Positions 1-7,932 are shown, counted from the stretch's first letter. The stretch: DNA of 15,532 bases from CAWJHE01 sp964614855 (GCA_964614855.1 CAZTMX010000056.1:1-15532), one strand, 5' to 3'. Notes: generated from the sequence alone by a model not told the origin. Translations and numbers: made by a program.

Positions 1-222
1 AGACCTACCGCTTTTTGGCGATTAGATTTTACAGAAAGAAATATACACTACTTTTATGAATCGCTTAATTTTACGGTATATTAATTAAATATTAATTGCT
101 TCAAGTTAATATTTCAGCAATTTGGGTTCCATTAAATTTAAAATTTATGATTTTGGACAGATATTCTGTGCCCAATTCTCAAATTGTTCGCTTATTATGG
201 GTGAAAACCTATGGAAATCAGT
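1..222. other. AT-rich intergenic stretch, no gene seen
   Basis: This stretch is clearly richer in A/T than the rest of the window and is full of short TTAAT/ATTAAT runs. I find no plausible coding frame, tRNA or terminator in it. It may be the control region of a gene lying to the left of the window. Several TATATT- and TATTAA-like hexamers occur, but in such AT-rich sequence they carry no weight. Confidence 0.6.
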
Positions 223-259
223 AAAAAACCGCCGAATACGAAGCTGCATCCGGCGGTTT
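223..259 (-). terminator. Intrinsic terminator of the ABC transporter operon
   Basis: A perfect 9-bp stem is formed by AAACCGCCG (226-234) and CGGCGGTTT (251-259), with a 16-nt loop. Read on the minus strand the stem is followed by an unbroken run of six T (228-223). It lies about 45 nt beyond the stop codon of the ATPase gene, which ends the minus-strand operon, so its orientation and place both fit. Confidence 0.85.
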
Positions 260-304
260 GAAGGGGGAGTAATCAGCAATTGAGTGTGCCTGGCATAGAA
301 AGGA

Positions 305-1057
305 TCAATGTCGTAAGATTTGGTTCAAGAAACGTTTGGTTCGTTCTTCTTCAGGATGATCAAAGAATACCAGTGGCGGCTTTTCTTCGACAATAACGCC
401 ACCGTCGAAGAAGATCACACGATCTGCTACACCGCGGGCGAAACCCATCTCATGCGTCACCGCCACAATAGTCATACCGGATAAAGCCAGATCCTGCATA
501 ACATCCAACACTTCCTTGATCATCTCAGGATCGAGGGCAGAGGTCGGCTCATCAAAGAGCATGATCTTGGGACGCATGGCGAGTGAGCGGGCAATTGCCA
601 CACGCTGTTGCTGACCGCCCGAGAGCTGGCTGGGATATTTATTCGCCTGTTCTGGGATTTTCACCTTGGTCAGTTGTTCCATCGCTATTTCTTCAGCCTT
701 TTTGCGCGGCCATTTTCTGACAAGCATGGGCGCCAGGGTGACATTCTGCAGCACCGTAAGATGCGGGAACAGGTTGAATTGCTGGAATACCATACCGACT
801 TCGGCGCGAATATTTTTGATATTCTTTACGTTATTATTCAACTCAGTGCCGTCGATAATAATCGACCCTTTTTGGTGCTCTTCCAGACGGTTGAGCGTGC
901 GGATCCAGGTCGATTTACCAGAACCAGATGGACCGATAACCACAACCACTTCCCCTTCTCTGACAGAAGTGGTGATGCCTTTCAAGGCATGGAAGTCTCC
1001 GTACCATTTGTGCACATCGTTGCAGATGATAATTTCCTTACCAAGCTCTTTTGCCAT
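305..1057 (-). CDS. Polar amino acid ABC transporter, ATP-binding protein (GlnQ/HisP-like)
   Basis: This 250-aa cytoplasmic ATPase powers an amino-acid-type ABC importer. The full motif set is visible: Walker A GPSGSGKST (42-50), Q-loop around QQFNLF (92-97), signature LSGGQQQR (145-152), Walker B IMLFDEP (165-171), D-loop SALD (173-176) and switch His202 in THEM. Length and the TxLxxLE-like region after Walker A match the GlnQ/HisP/ArtP group. The ATG is preceded by GGAGG at 1067-1071, nine bases upstream. It is the last gene of a minus-strand operon (two permeases, binding protein, ATPase) and is followed by an intrinsic terminator. A stem-loop separates it from the binding-protein gene and may lower its expression. 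The substrate cannot be read from this subunit. Confidence 0.95.
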   Translation of the reverse strand: MAKELGKEIIICNDVHKWYGDFHALKGITTSVREGEVVVVIGPSGSGKSTWIRTLNRLEEHQKGSIIIDGTELNNNVKNIKNIRAEVGMVFQQFNLFPHLTVLQNVTLAPMLVRKWPRKKAEEIAMEQLTKVKIPEQANKYPSQLSGGQQQRVAIARSLAMRPKIMLFDEPTSALDPEMIKEVLDVMQDLALSGMTIVAVTHEMGFARGVADRVIFFDGGVIVEEKPPLVFFDHPEEERTKRFLNQILRH

Positions 1058-1083
1058 TTTTTACATCCTCCAAAAGTTAGTTC

Positions 1084-1135
1084 AAAAAAATTCTCATTTC
1101 GTTGCCAACTCCAGATAGGTCCTGGAGCTGGCAAC
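1084..1135 (-). promoter_or_regulatory. Intercistronic stem-loop between binding protein and ATPase genes
   Basis: Arms 1101-1114 and 1122-1135 form a 14-bp stem with a 7-nt loop. In the minus-strand RNA the only non-Watson-Crick position is a G.U pair; on the plus strand it would be an A.C mismatch, so the structure favours the transcribed strand. A run of seven T follows (1090-1084), but only after ten other bases. It therefore looks like a leaky terminator or an mRNA-stabilising 3' hairpin. Such an element would keep binding-protein mRNA more abundant than ATPase mRNA, a common arrangement in binding-protein-dependent ABC operons. Confidence 0.7.
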
Positions 1136-1150
1136 AGGTCTTCAACTATC

Positions 1151-2008
1151 TTAGAAATTCGGGAAGTCAGGCAGCGGTTCGCCAAACCACTTGATGGAAA
1201 GTTCGTCCAAATCGCCGTTCAACATGTGGGAGTAGATGAATGCATTGACCCAGGTGAGCAGTGCTTCGTCACCGCGGCGTACACCAATATGGCACGGGGA
1301 TTGCTGCAGCACGATTTTCGATTCGGTATTCAACTCAGGCTGATCCTTCATAATCTGAGCGCCGATGGCGTTGCTGGTTACGATCAGTTCAACCTGACCG
1401 GTCACATACGCCTGGACGGTGGTCGCCTGGTCGTCATAGCGTTGAATTTTCGCATCCGCTCCAGCAGCTTCGGAGTAGGCAATTTCTTCCAAAGTGCCCA
1501 GGGTTGCGCCAGCAATGTATGCCTTGGCTTCTTCGACACTCGTTACCTGTTTGTCAACTGGGCCAAAAACCGCCCAGAAGAACGGCGCGTAAGCGTTTGA
1601 GAAGTTGATCACCAGGGCACGCTCGGGTTTGATGCCCATATTGGCGATCACCAGATCGACTTTACCGGAGGTCAGGAAGGGGATGCGGTTCGCGCTGGAG
1701 ACCGGGACCAACTCAACAGTAACACCCAGGTCTTTGGCCAGAAGATTCGCTACATCTACATCATACCCTTCATAAGAGCCACTTGCTCCAAGGGTGCCGA
1801 ACAACGGAGTGTCTTCCGGGATTGCGATCTTGATGGTGCCGCGCTTGACAATATCGTCAAGGATGTTGCTGGTCGCAGGAGCAGCCGCTTCGGGGGCAGC
1901 TGCTTCGGGAGCAGCAGTTGGTTGTGCTGCGCCCGAACAACCAGCCAGGAATACTAACACCAGTAAACCTGTCAAAATTGTTTGGATCAGACGTACACTA
2001 GCTTTCAT
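1151..2008 (-). CDS. Polar amino acid-type ABC transporter substrate-binding lipoprotein
   Basis: The start was placed at the ATG at 2008 because AAGGAG stands directly upstream (2015-2020) and a classic lipoprotein signal follows. The open frame extends further (to 2092), but that would bury the signal peptide. The product is 285 aa: hydrophobic segment 8-23, lipobox LAGC with Cys24 as lipidation site, an Ala/Pro-rich linker (25-46), then an SBP_bac_3 (PF00497) fold. Family landmarks are GYDVDVANLLAKDLGV (81-96), NRIPFLTSGKVDLVIA (107-122) and PERA with Arg130, the expected carboxylate-binding arginine. Aligned by eye with HisJ, two ligand contacts differ: Gly125 stands for HisJ Ser72, and Ser212 (VTSNA) for HisJ Asp161, which holds the alpha-ammonium group. 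The ligand may therefore not be a standard amino acid. An 88-nt gap separates it from the upstream permease gene. Confidence 0.92.
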   Translation of the reverse strand: MKASVRLIQTILTGLLVLVFLAGCSGAAQPTAAPEAAAPEAAAPATSNILDDIVKRGTIKIAIPEDTPLFGTLGASGSYEGYDVDVANLLAKDLGVTVELVPVSSANRIPFLTSGKVDLVIANMGIKPERALVINFSNAYAPFFWAVFGPVDKQVTSVEEAKAYIAGATLGTLEEIAYSEAAGADAKIQRYDDQATTVQAYVTGQVELIVTSNAIGAQIMKDQPELNTESKIVLQQSPCHIGVRRGDEALLTWVNAFIYSHMLNGDLDELSIKWFGEPLPDFPNF

Positions 2009-2096
2009 TGGTTTCTCCTTTTTCTCTAAACTTGTCATTTTCAAAATTTTCATCTCTACAGCAGCCTGACGGTAGCTGTTGATTGACAACAATTCC

Positions 2097-2753
2097 CTAA
2101 CGTGCTTCTATGGTAAGCCTTCGCTCCAGACCCTTGCTGTACCGTGATAGTGGGAAGCAGATCAAAAAGTAGATCACACCAACCATGCTGAAGATCCAGA
2201 ATGGACGAAATGTGACATTATTCAATATCTGCCCCTGGCGGGTTAATTCGATATATCCGATGATCGAGGTCAGTGAGGTATTCTTGATCACCTGCACCGC
2301 AAAACCAATCGTCGGAGGAATGGATACCTTGACCGCCTGGGGCAGGATGACATAGCGAAATTGCTGCAGCCAGCCCAAACCCAAGGATGTTCCCGCTTCC
2401 CACTGTCCTTTGGATATCGATTCAACGCTGCCCCGCCAGATATCCGCCAGGTAAGCAGTGGCATAGAAGACCAAGGCCACACTGGCAGACACAAACGCCG
2501 GGACGTCAAACCCTAAAACAATCGGGATGCCAAAGAAGATTAGGAACAACTGCATTAACAAGGGTGTGCCCTGGAAAAAGGCGATATAAAACTTGCTGAT
2601 CTCTCGCAGAACCTTGCTCTTGGATATTCGCATCATGGTAAACAACATGCCGAAGATGCCGCCACCGATGAAGGCCACCAGCGATAGAACGATTGTCCAT
2701 TGGGTTGCCTTGAGCAAGGCAAGCAAAACATCCAGGAATACGAATTCTCTCAT
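2097..2753 (-). CDS. Polar amino acid ABC transporter permease (HisM/GlnP family), second subunit
   Basis: This 218-aa inner-membrane protein has about five hydrophobic helices (around 8-40, 55-80, 86-104, 146-170 and 185-202). The cytoplasmic EAA loop that docks on the ATPase runs from about 119 to 147 and begins EAGTSLGLGW. The motif FFQGTPLLMQL (59-69) is the usual one of HisMQ/GlnP permeases. Its ATG overlaps the stop of the preceding permease gene (ATGA at 2750-2753), so translation is probably coupled and the two proteins likely form the heterodimeric channel. Length is normal for the family. The transported substrate is unknown. Confidence 0.93.
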   Translation of the reverse strand: MREFVFLDVLLALLKATQWTIVLSLVAFIGGGIFGMLFTMMRISKSKVLREISKFYIAFFQGTPLLMQLFLIFFGIPIVLGFDVPAFVSASVALVFYATAYLADIWRGSVESISKGQWEAGTSLGLGWLQQFRYVILPQAVKVSIPPTIGFAVQVIKNTSLTSIIGYIELTRQGQILNNVTFRPFWIFSMVGVIYFLICFPLSRYSKGLERRLTIEAR

Positions 2754-3427
2754 GGCTGATTCACCGGTACCTTTCCAAAGATGAGTTTTCCAATCAGTCC
2801 AAACACCCCACGGAACATGTAAGCCAGGATGAGGTAAAGGAAGGTCACAAACAGGTAAATCTCAAAGCTGCGGAAGGTTCTGGATTGGATATACTTGGCT
2901 TGATAGGCCAATTCCTGGGCGGAGATGACAGAGATTACCGCTGAGTTAAGCATGATCAGGATGAATTGAGATGTCAGGGCGGGATATACGATCATCAGGG
3001 CCGGTTTCAGTATCACGTAGTAGAAAATCTGGAAACCCGAGAGACCCAACGCCCGGCCCGCTTCGATTTGACCTTTGGAAATTGCTTCGACACCCGCCCG
3101 CACGATTTCTGTGGCATATGCGCCGATGTTAATCGTCAGAGCGATCAAAGCAGCCTGGTAGGCTGGTATCATGATATTCAGTGTTGGCAAGCCAAAATAC
3201 ACGAAGAAAAGTTGCACCAGGAAGGGTGTGTTGCGGATGATCTCGATATACGCCTGGATGATACCGGAAATTATCGGGTTTTTGATAAGCTGTAAACCCG
3301 CCATGATCATCCCGATAACCAAACCCAATGCTGTTGCGACAGATGTGATTTGGATGGTCAGCCAGACTCCTTGTAAAAACAATTCCCAGTTTTGCCAGAT
3401 CACATTGAATTGAAAAATATAATCCAT
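2750..3427 (-). CDS. Polar amino acid ABC transporter permease (HisQ/GlnP family), first subunit
   Basis: This 225-aa inner-membrane permease is the first gene of the importer operon. It shows the family motif IEIIRNTPFLVQLFFVYFG (61-79), the EAA loop starting EAGRALGLSG (122-131) and about five hydrophobic segments. The start is supported by GGAGGT at 3435-3440, eight bases before the ATG. A terminator for the upstream regulator gene ends about 75 bp upstream, so the importer probably has its own promoter in 3441-3500. A TATACT hexamer lies there at 3495-3500 on the minus strand, but with no recognisable -35. Permease, permease, binding protein, ATPase on one strand is a complete importer. 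Confidence 0.93.
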   Translation of the reverse strand: MDYIFQFNVIWQNWELFLQGVWLTIQITSVATALGLVIGMIMAGLQLIKNPIISGIIQAYIEIIRNTPFLVQLFFVYFGLPTLNIMIPAYQAALIALTINIGAYATEIVRAGVEAISKGQIEAGRALGLSGFQIFYYVILKPALMIVYPALTSQFILIMLNSAVISVISAQELAYQAKYIQSRTFRSFEIYLFVTFLYLILAYMFRGVFGLIGKLIFGKVPVNQP

Positions 3428-3501
3428 AAATTACACCTCCGTCCATTGCCTGGTTTTTCTTTGATACGAATACCCTATGCTGCTTCTAATGAGCAGTATA
3501 C

Positions 3502-3541
3502 AAAAAATCCCCCCTGTTCACATCATGAAACAGGGGGATTT
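3502..3541 (-). terminator. Intrinsic terminator after the response regulator gene
   Basis: A G/C-rich hairpin is formed by AATCCCCCCTGTT (3506-3518) and AACAGGGGGATTT (3529-3541), with one unpaired C and a 10-nt loop. On the minus strand it runs directly into six T (3507-3502). It lies 56 bp downstream of the response-regulator stop and separates the sensor operon from the ABC importer operon. Confidence 0.88.
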
Positions 3542-3596
3542 CTGGACTACCGGTGGCTGATTTATATATCGGTCAGATGGGGGAGAATCCGCAGGT

Positions 3597-4238
3597 TCAG
3601 CCAGTAATTTTATAACGAATTGCCAGAGTCACCGCTTCCAGGCGGTTGCTGGCGTCAAGTTTTTCCAGGATATGGCTGACATGGGTTTTGATGGTGGAGC
3701 GGCTTACATTCAGCCTATCGGCAATCTGGGGGTTAGTCAGTCCTTCTACCATCAACGTCAGAACTTCCACTTCTCGCTCAGTCAGGTCATCTCCCGGGGG
3801 AGATGGGTGGGTGGTTTTGTTGATCAAGATGCGAGTTGCTTCGGGAGACAAAGTCGGCTGGCCTTTACGTGCCGCACGGATGGCTGCTGCCAGCTCATCG
3901 ACAGAAACGTTCTTGAATAAATATCCAGTTGCACCGGCCTTTAGCGCACTCTCAACCAGTTTCTCTTCGCTAAAGCTTGTCAAGGCAACCACGTGGGTTT
4001 CTGGATAACGCTCCCTGATAATCCGGATGGCTGTCACGCCGTCCATTACCGGCATCATTAAGTCCATCAAGACCACATCCGGCTGCAACTCAGCACACTT
4101 TTCCAGCGCCTCCTGACCATTGGAAGCCTCTCCGACCAGTTCGAAGTCGTCGTTCGTCAGCAAGAATACAGATAGACCGCGACGAACCATATCATGATCG
4201 TCGACCAACAATATGCGCGTGATCGCCTGGCTACTCAT
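3597..4238 (-). CDS. NarL/FixJ-type response regulator (REC + LuxR HTH)
   Basis: This 213-aa cytoplasmic transcription factor has a receiver domain (about 7-122): acidic residues DD (13-14), phospho-acceptor Asp59 (LMDLMMP), Thr87 (ALTS) and Lys109 (FKN). After a short linker comes a LuxR-type helix-turn-helix (about 148-211) with LTEREVEVL and the recognition helix region RSTIKTHVSHIL. The ATG lies inside the end of the kinase gene (8-nt overlap), with AAGGGAGA as ribosome site within the kinase coding sequence, so the pair is translationally coupled. It is the natural partner of the HisKA_3 kinase upstream. The ABC importer starting 170 bp downstream on the same strand is the obvious candidate target, but no binding site could be recognised. 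Confidence 0.95.
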   Translation of the reverse strand: MSSQAITRILLVDDHDMVRRGLSVFLLTNDDFELVGEASNGQEALEKCAELQPDVVLMDLMMPVMDGVTAIRIIRERYPETHVVALTSFSEEKLVESALKAGATGYLFKNVSVDELAAAIRAARKGQPTLSPEATRILINKTTHPSPPGDDLTEREVEVLTLMVEGLTNPQIADRLNVSRSTIKTHVSHILEKLDASNRLEAVTLAIRYKITG

Positions 4239-6624
4239 TGACCAACTCTCCCTTCTCCTGCCCAGACCAGGTCACCGAGATATTGGTACCTTTACCGGGA
4301 TGGCTGAGGATTTCAAGATTGGCGCCGATATTCCTGGCGCGTTCATGCATAATTTCAACTCCCAGATGTCCTCCCTCAACCTGGTTTAACTCAAAACCCT
4401 GCCCATCATCACAGATTTCTAACTTGATTTCATATGAACATTGATCCAAAGAAAGCGAAACATGTTTTGCTCGGGCGTGTTTGACGATATTGTTCAGAGC
4501 TTCCTGGCTGATGCGGAACAGATTCTTTTTGACGCGGCTTGGGATTTGACACTGACCGTGGATTTTTAAGTCAATAGCCAGCTGCGTGCGACCTCTCAAA
4601 CCGTTTACCAGGTGCTGCAGCAAATCAGACAATACGGCTTCATCCATCGACACCGGACGTAGTTCCAGTAAAAGGATACGCATCTCCGCCAGGGCGCCGC
4701 GGATCAGCCGGTGCAGGTCTGTCAAGTTTTCCTGGACCAGGGCTGGGTTACGCCCCCACAGCCGCGGCAGGGTTTCTGCAATCATGCTGGCGGAGAACAG
4801 GCTCTGATTGACAGAATCGTGTAACTCGCGCGCCAGTCGCTGGCGGTCTTCCAGGATGGCGGTCTCTTCAGCTCTCCGGCGCAAGGCAACGTTTTCAACC
4901 GCCAGGCCGATGTGATCAGCGATGGAAATCAGAAGAGTTTTCTCCTCTGCACTGAGTTGTCGATCGGTCTCATCCAGAATACTCAGGATCCCAAGCAGCC
5001 GGCCGCGCGTATCTTGTATTTGCACTCCAATATAATTTTGCCAGCCGCTCTGCCACACCGATGGAGGTATGCGTTGATCATCCGGCAGATTGGAAATGTT
5101 GAAAGAAGGAACATCCTGGAACAGACCCCGGAAATTATCCTGGTCCTTGTAAAACTTAGCAATGCCTTCCGCCACAGATTCGGAGATGCCCTGCATAGTA
5201 TTCAAGAGCAAGTGAGATGAGGACCCGTTTACCAGTTGGATCAAGCCAGCTTTCCGCCGGATAGCTGAAAGTGATCGTTCCAAGAGGCGCGCTAAGAGCT
5301 CATCCAGGTCCATCACGTTACTGGCGACTGCAGTCACATCGTAAAGGATCGAGAGCTCCCTGGTCCTCTCCGCCACCCGCTGCTCCAGTTCCCTGGCATA
5401 GTGCTGTACTTCATCTTGCAATTGCCGGCGTTTGATGATTTCATCATTTAGACCGATATTTACCTGAGCCAGTTCTTCGGTGCGTTCGATAACACGTTTC
5501 TCCAGGTCGCGCTGCAAGGCCACCAACGCTGTCGTACGCGCCTCAACCAGTTCCTCCAGATGTTCCCGGTAATTCTTCAGTTCCTGCTCAGCCTGTTTAC
5601 GCTTGGAAATATCCAGGATGGACACCAATACTTTTTCCCAGGTCTGTTCATACCCCGGGGCAATAGATACGCTGGTGCCGACCCACAATTTTTCGCCAGT
5701 GATGGTTTGCTGGACTGTTTCGCAATCAAACCGGGTTTTTCCAGCCGCAAATTCAGCCAGTTGCTGCGCAAAACTTGCCAGAGACTCTTCCAGAAAAGTC
5801 TCTGCCAATCCTTGGTACATAATTTCCTTGTTATCGATCTTGTAAAGCTCCAGTGCATTTTGGTTCAAATTGAGTACTCGCACCGAACGGACGCAATTAA
5901 ACACAACCTCTGGGTGTTGGTCAAAATAGAGCATCAAGTCTTCCACACCCTCAGCCTGTAACCTCTGGATGATCGTTCTTACCTGTGAGAAGTCTTCTTC
6001 CCGCAATGCAATTGGCGAATTTTCAAAAATACTGCGGTAGCGCGCCTCGCTTTTTCCCAACTCCAGGTTGGATTGGTTTAGCTGGGCGGTACGCATGTCC
6101 ACACGCATTTCAAGTTCTTTATTGGTTTGCAGAATTCGCCAATACAACCAGATAACACCTGTGATCAGGGATGTAAGCACAAAGGCAAGAAAGTAGCTGT
6201 AAATATTCTTATTCAGCCAAACTGCATTAATTTGACCGATGGTATCCCCCCGGTAGTAGATATCCGCTTGAATATACACCCTGCGGATCAACCCTAGACC
6301 GATCATCATACTGGTTAAGGGGTCCGGTTGTTCGCTTTGCACATCCAGAAATTCTTCCCCCTCCCTGGTGATCACCTGGATGTGTTCGTAATCCTGCTCC
6401 GCCACAATCAATGACAGATAATCTGTAGGCGCTTGCGGTTCAAAATTCCACAGGGAATTGGAAATCACCAGGGCGTAAGCATCCACAGCGCGTTGGCGAG
6501 CCTGGATCGTATAATGCTCATAAGCCAGACAAAATGCAGTAAAAGAGATCGCCGCCAGCGCAAATAAAAAAATCAGGCGCTTTTTATTCTTACCTGTCTC
6601 GCTCACCCAATACCCTTTTTGCAT
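4231..6624 (-). CDS. Membrane sensor histidine kinase (extracytoplasmic domain, PAS-like, GAF, HisKA_3, HATPase)
   Basis: This 797-aa kinase has TM1 about 17-35, an extracytoplasmic sensor region of about 105 residues (36-142), TM2 about 143-162, coiled coil, PAS-like domain (about 193-343) and a long double coiled coil (345-425, with two ERTEEL/ERTREL-type signalling-helix repeats). A GAF domain (about 425-580) follows, then a HisKA_3 dimerisation domain with phospho-acceptor His602 in ARELHDSVNQSLF. The ATPase domain has N-box QEALNNIVKHA (707-717), G1 DDGQG (739-743) and GGHLG (751-755). This is the NarX/DegS kinase class, matching the LuxR-type regulator that overlaps its 3' end. A GTG at 6606, six bases after AAGGG, is an equally good start and would drop six residues. 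The signal is unknown; the binding-fold lipoprotein encoded 25 bp upstream may present it. Confidence 0.94.
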   Translation of the reverse strand: MQKGYWVSETGKNKKRLIFLFALAAISFTAFCLAYEHYTIQARQRAVDAYALVISNSLWNFEPQAPTDYLSLIVAEQDYEHIQVITREGEEFLDVQSEQPDPLTSMMIGLGLIRRVYIQADIYYRGDTIGQINAVWLNKNIYSYFLAFVLTSLITGVIWLYWRILQTNKELEMRVDMRTAQLNQSNLELGKSEARYRSIFENSPIALREEDFSQVRTIIQRLQAEGVEDLMLYFDQHPEVVFNCVRSVRVLNLNQNALELYKIDNKEIMYQGLAETFLEESLASFAQQLAEFAAGKTRFDCETVQQTITGEKLWVGTSVSIAPGYEQTWEKVLVSILDISKRKQAEQELKNYREHLEELVEARTTALVALQRDLEKRVIERTEELAQVNIGLNDEIIKRRQLQDEVQHYARELEQRVAERTRELSILYDVTAVASNVMDLDELLARLLERSLSAIRRKAGLIQLVNGSSSHLLLNTMQGISESVAEGIAKFYKDQDNFRGLFQDVPSFNISNLPDDQRIPPSVWQSGWQNYIGVQIQDTRGRLLGILSILDETDRQLSAEEKTLLISIADHIGLAVENVALRRRAEETAILEDRQRLARELHDSVNQSLFSASMIAETLPRLWGRNPALVQENLTDLHRLIRGALAEMRILLLELRPVSMDEAVLSDLLQHLVNGLRGRTQLAIDLKIHGQCQIPSRVKKNLFRISQEALNNIVKHARAKHVSLSLDQCSYEIKLEICDDGQGFELNQVEGGHLGVEIMHERARNIGANLEILSHPGKGTNISVTWSGQEKGELVNE

Positions 6625-6649
6625 TCAGACTCATCCGGAACAGTGTAAA

Positions 6650-7474
6650 CTACTCGTCAGGATCCAGTTGGACAAACTGGCGAATCGCCTGGTTTAACTG
6701 TTCGATTACCGCATCATCCACCTGCATGCTGCACAGGATATAGCGATTCTCACCGGCAATAATATCTGAAAAAATGATCCTTTTAAAATCCTGCACCTCA
6801 AATTCTGATGACTGGATCAATCCATCTGCTTCTTCCGGCGCCACCAGCATATAATCCGCATGACCGGCATGGATCATTTTTAGCATCCCATCGTTTTCAT
6901 TGGTGGTCGAAAGTTTGACGGGATGATATTGCTCGATTTTTTTATCGATAAACTCCCCATAGGAATACCCATCCTTCACCAGCAGTGTGAGGAGAGGATT
7001 GGTAAAGAAGTCTTCGATTTTTCCAGTTGCGGGAATTTTGTCATTATCCGCCCTTGCCAGAGCAATCTGTGGTTTGTCCTGGTAAATGGGTAGGGTGAAT
7101 TTTGCGAAGGTCTCGCGTTCTGCATTTTTAAACCATGCAATCACACAATCCTGGCCCATATTTTGCTGCAAGATATAAATCTGGCGTTTGGTTGGCGTCT
7201 GCTGCCATTGGTACGGCACCCGGCCCTTTTCAAAAGCCAGCGTTACCGGGTCGCCGGTCAGACCTGTCACACCCGTTTGGGTCGTCACCAGATAGGGCGG
7301 ACGCTCATTGTAATGCACCGTAATGATACTGTCGACGCCTGCTGCAGGGGTTGGTGAAGGCGCTGGGGTGTGCGGGGTTTGGGCGCAAGAAACGAGCACC
7401 AGTAAGCCAAGGCTGAAAGCCAATCGCCTGATAAGAGAACTGAGAGGAGACAAATATTTAGGACGGTTAGGCAT
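6650..7474 (-). CDS. Periplasmic-binding-fold lipoprotein, probable accessory sensor of the kinase
   Basis: From the ATG at 7474 the product is 274 aa; an in-frame TTG at 7483 would add three residues, and neither start has a strong ribosome site. Residues 1-29 form a lipoprotein signal with LVSC, lipidated Cys30 and a Thr/Pro-rich linker. The rest resembles the small SBP_bac_3-like proteins that begin ITVHYNERPPYL, with KRQIYILQQN and IAWFKNAERE, better known as stand-alone periplasmic proteins than as importer subunits. It is the first gene of the lipoprotein-kinase-regulator unit, only 25 bp before the kinase, and no permease gene adjoins it directly. A role as ligand-binding partner of the kinase is an inference from gene order. 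It could instead be a second binding protein for the nearby importer. Confidence 0.82.
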   Translation of the reverse strand: MPNRPKYLSPLSSLIRRLAFSLGLLVLVSCAQTPHTPAPSPTPAAGVDSIITVHYNERPPYLVTTQTGVTGLTGDPVTLAFEKGRVPYQWQQTPTKRQIYILQQNMGQDCVIAWFKNAERETFAKFTLPIYQDKPQIALARADNDKIPATGKIEDFFTNPLLTLLVKDGYSYGEFIDKKIEQYHPVKLSTTNENDGMLKMIHAGHADYMLVAPEEADGLIQSSEFEVQDFKRIIFSDIIAGENRYILCSMQVDDAVIEQLNQAIRQFVQLDPDE

Positions 7475-7562
7475 TGTGCGCAAAGAAATTGATGAAAAAT
7501 CCTAATAATAAACAATCAAGTGACTAAAACCACATCCAGAAACTCTAAAGAACAATGAAAAA

Positions 7563-7571
7563 AGTATAACA
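7563..7571 (-). promoter_or_regulatory. Possible extended -10 promoter for the sensor operon
   Basis: On the minus strand TGT is followed at once by TATACT (7568-7563), an extended -10 pattern. It lies about 90 bp before the lipoprotein start and just after the tRNA-Val terminator. No good -35 hexamer is seen, as is usual for extended -10 promoters. Confidence 0.4.
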
Positions 7572-7582
7572 CTGGTTAACAC

Positions 7583-7603
7583 AAAAACCCCCGTATTGGG
7601 GGT
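7583..7603 (-). terminator. Intrinsic terminator of the tRNA-Val transcript
   Basis: A six-pair stem (ACCCCC at 7587-7592 with GGGGGT at 7598-7603) has a 5-nt loop. On the minus strand it is followed by T residues (7587-7583). It lies about 30 bp downstream of the tRNA 3' end. Confidence 0.85.
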
Positions 7604-7631
7604 CTTTAAATTGCCAGACAAGTGTAATTTG

Positions 7632-7705
<74 letters not shown>

Positions 7706-7720
7706 TTGCGAGCAAGGCCT

Positions 7721-7749
7721 TTTATAGTGCCTTTTCCTTTTTTTGTCAA
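7721..7749 (-). promoter_or_regulatory. Near-consensus sigma-70-type promoter of tRNA-Val
   Basis: On the minus strand TTGACA (7749-7744) and TATAAA (7726-7721) are separated by exactly 17 bp. The predicted start lies about 10 bp before the mature tRNA 5' end. This is the strongest promoter in the window. Confidence 0.88.
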
Positions 7750-7810
7750 TAGCCGGTTTCACCGCTGATTTATTCAAAAATCTCTTGCCTGATTACCGTT
7801 TTTTATCACC

Positions 7811-7816
7811 TATAAT
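7811..7816 (+). promoter_or_regulatory. Possible -10 element for the RpiR-type regulator gene
   Basis: TATAAT is a perfect -10 hexamer in the divergent region between tRNA-Val and the regulator. The nearest -35-like hexamer, TTGCCT at 7785-7790, is 20 bp away, so the assignment is weak. The leader would be about 110 nt. Downstream, TGATAC (7836-7841) and GTATCA (7862-7867) form spaced inverted half-sites that could be an operator. Confidence 0.28.
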
Positions 7817-7932
7817 TGCATTTCCAAATAATTCATGATACACTCATCTTAATTATCACGCGTATCAACATTTTCTTCCTCCCAGCGTCATCGCACCCCA
7901 ATCTTATTCTACTTATATTCAGGAGGTGTTCC

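Noticed and set aside
608..1600. Plus-strand open frame of 330 aa opposite the binding protein and ATPase genes
   Set aside because: It lies antisense to two clearly recognised genes on the other strand, has no family similarity and crosses their intergenic hairpin.
2009..2092. N-terminal extension of the substrate-binding protein to 2092
   Set aside because: It would place 28 mostly polar residues before a perfect lipoprotein signal, and the internal ATG has its own AAGGAG ribosome site.
7816..7932. N-terminal extension of the RpiR-type regulator to 7816
   Set aside because: The extra 39 residues show no family similarity, while GTG at 7933 has an AGGAGGTG ribosome site.
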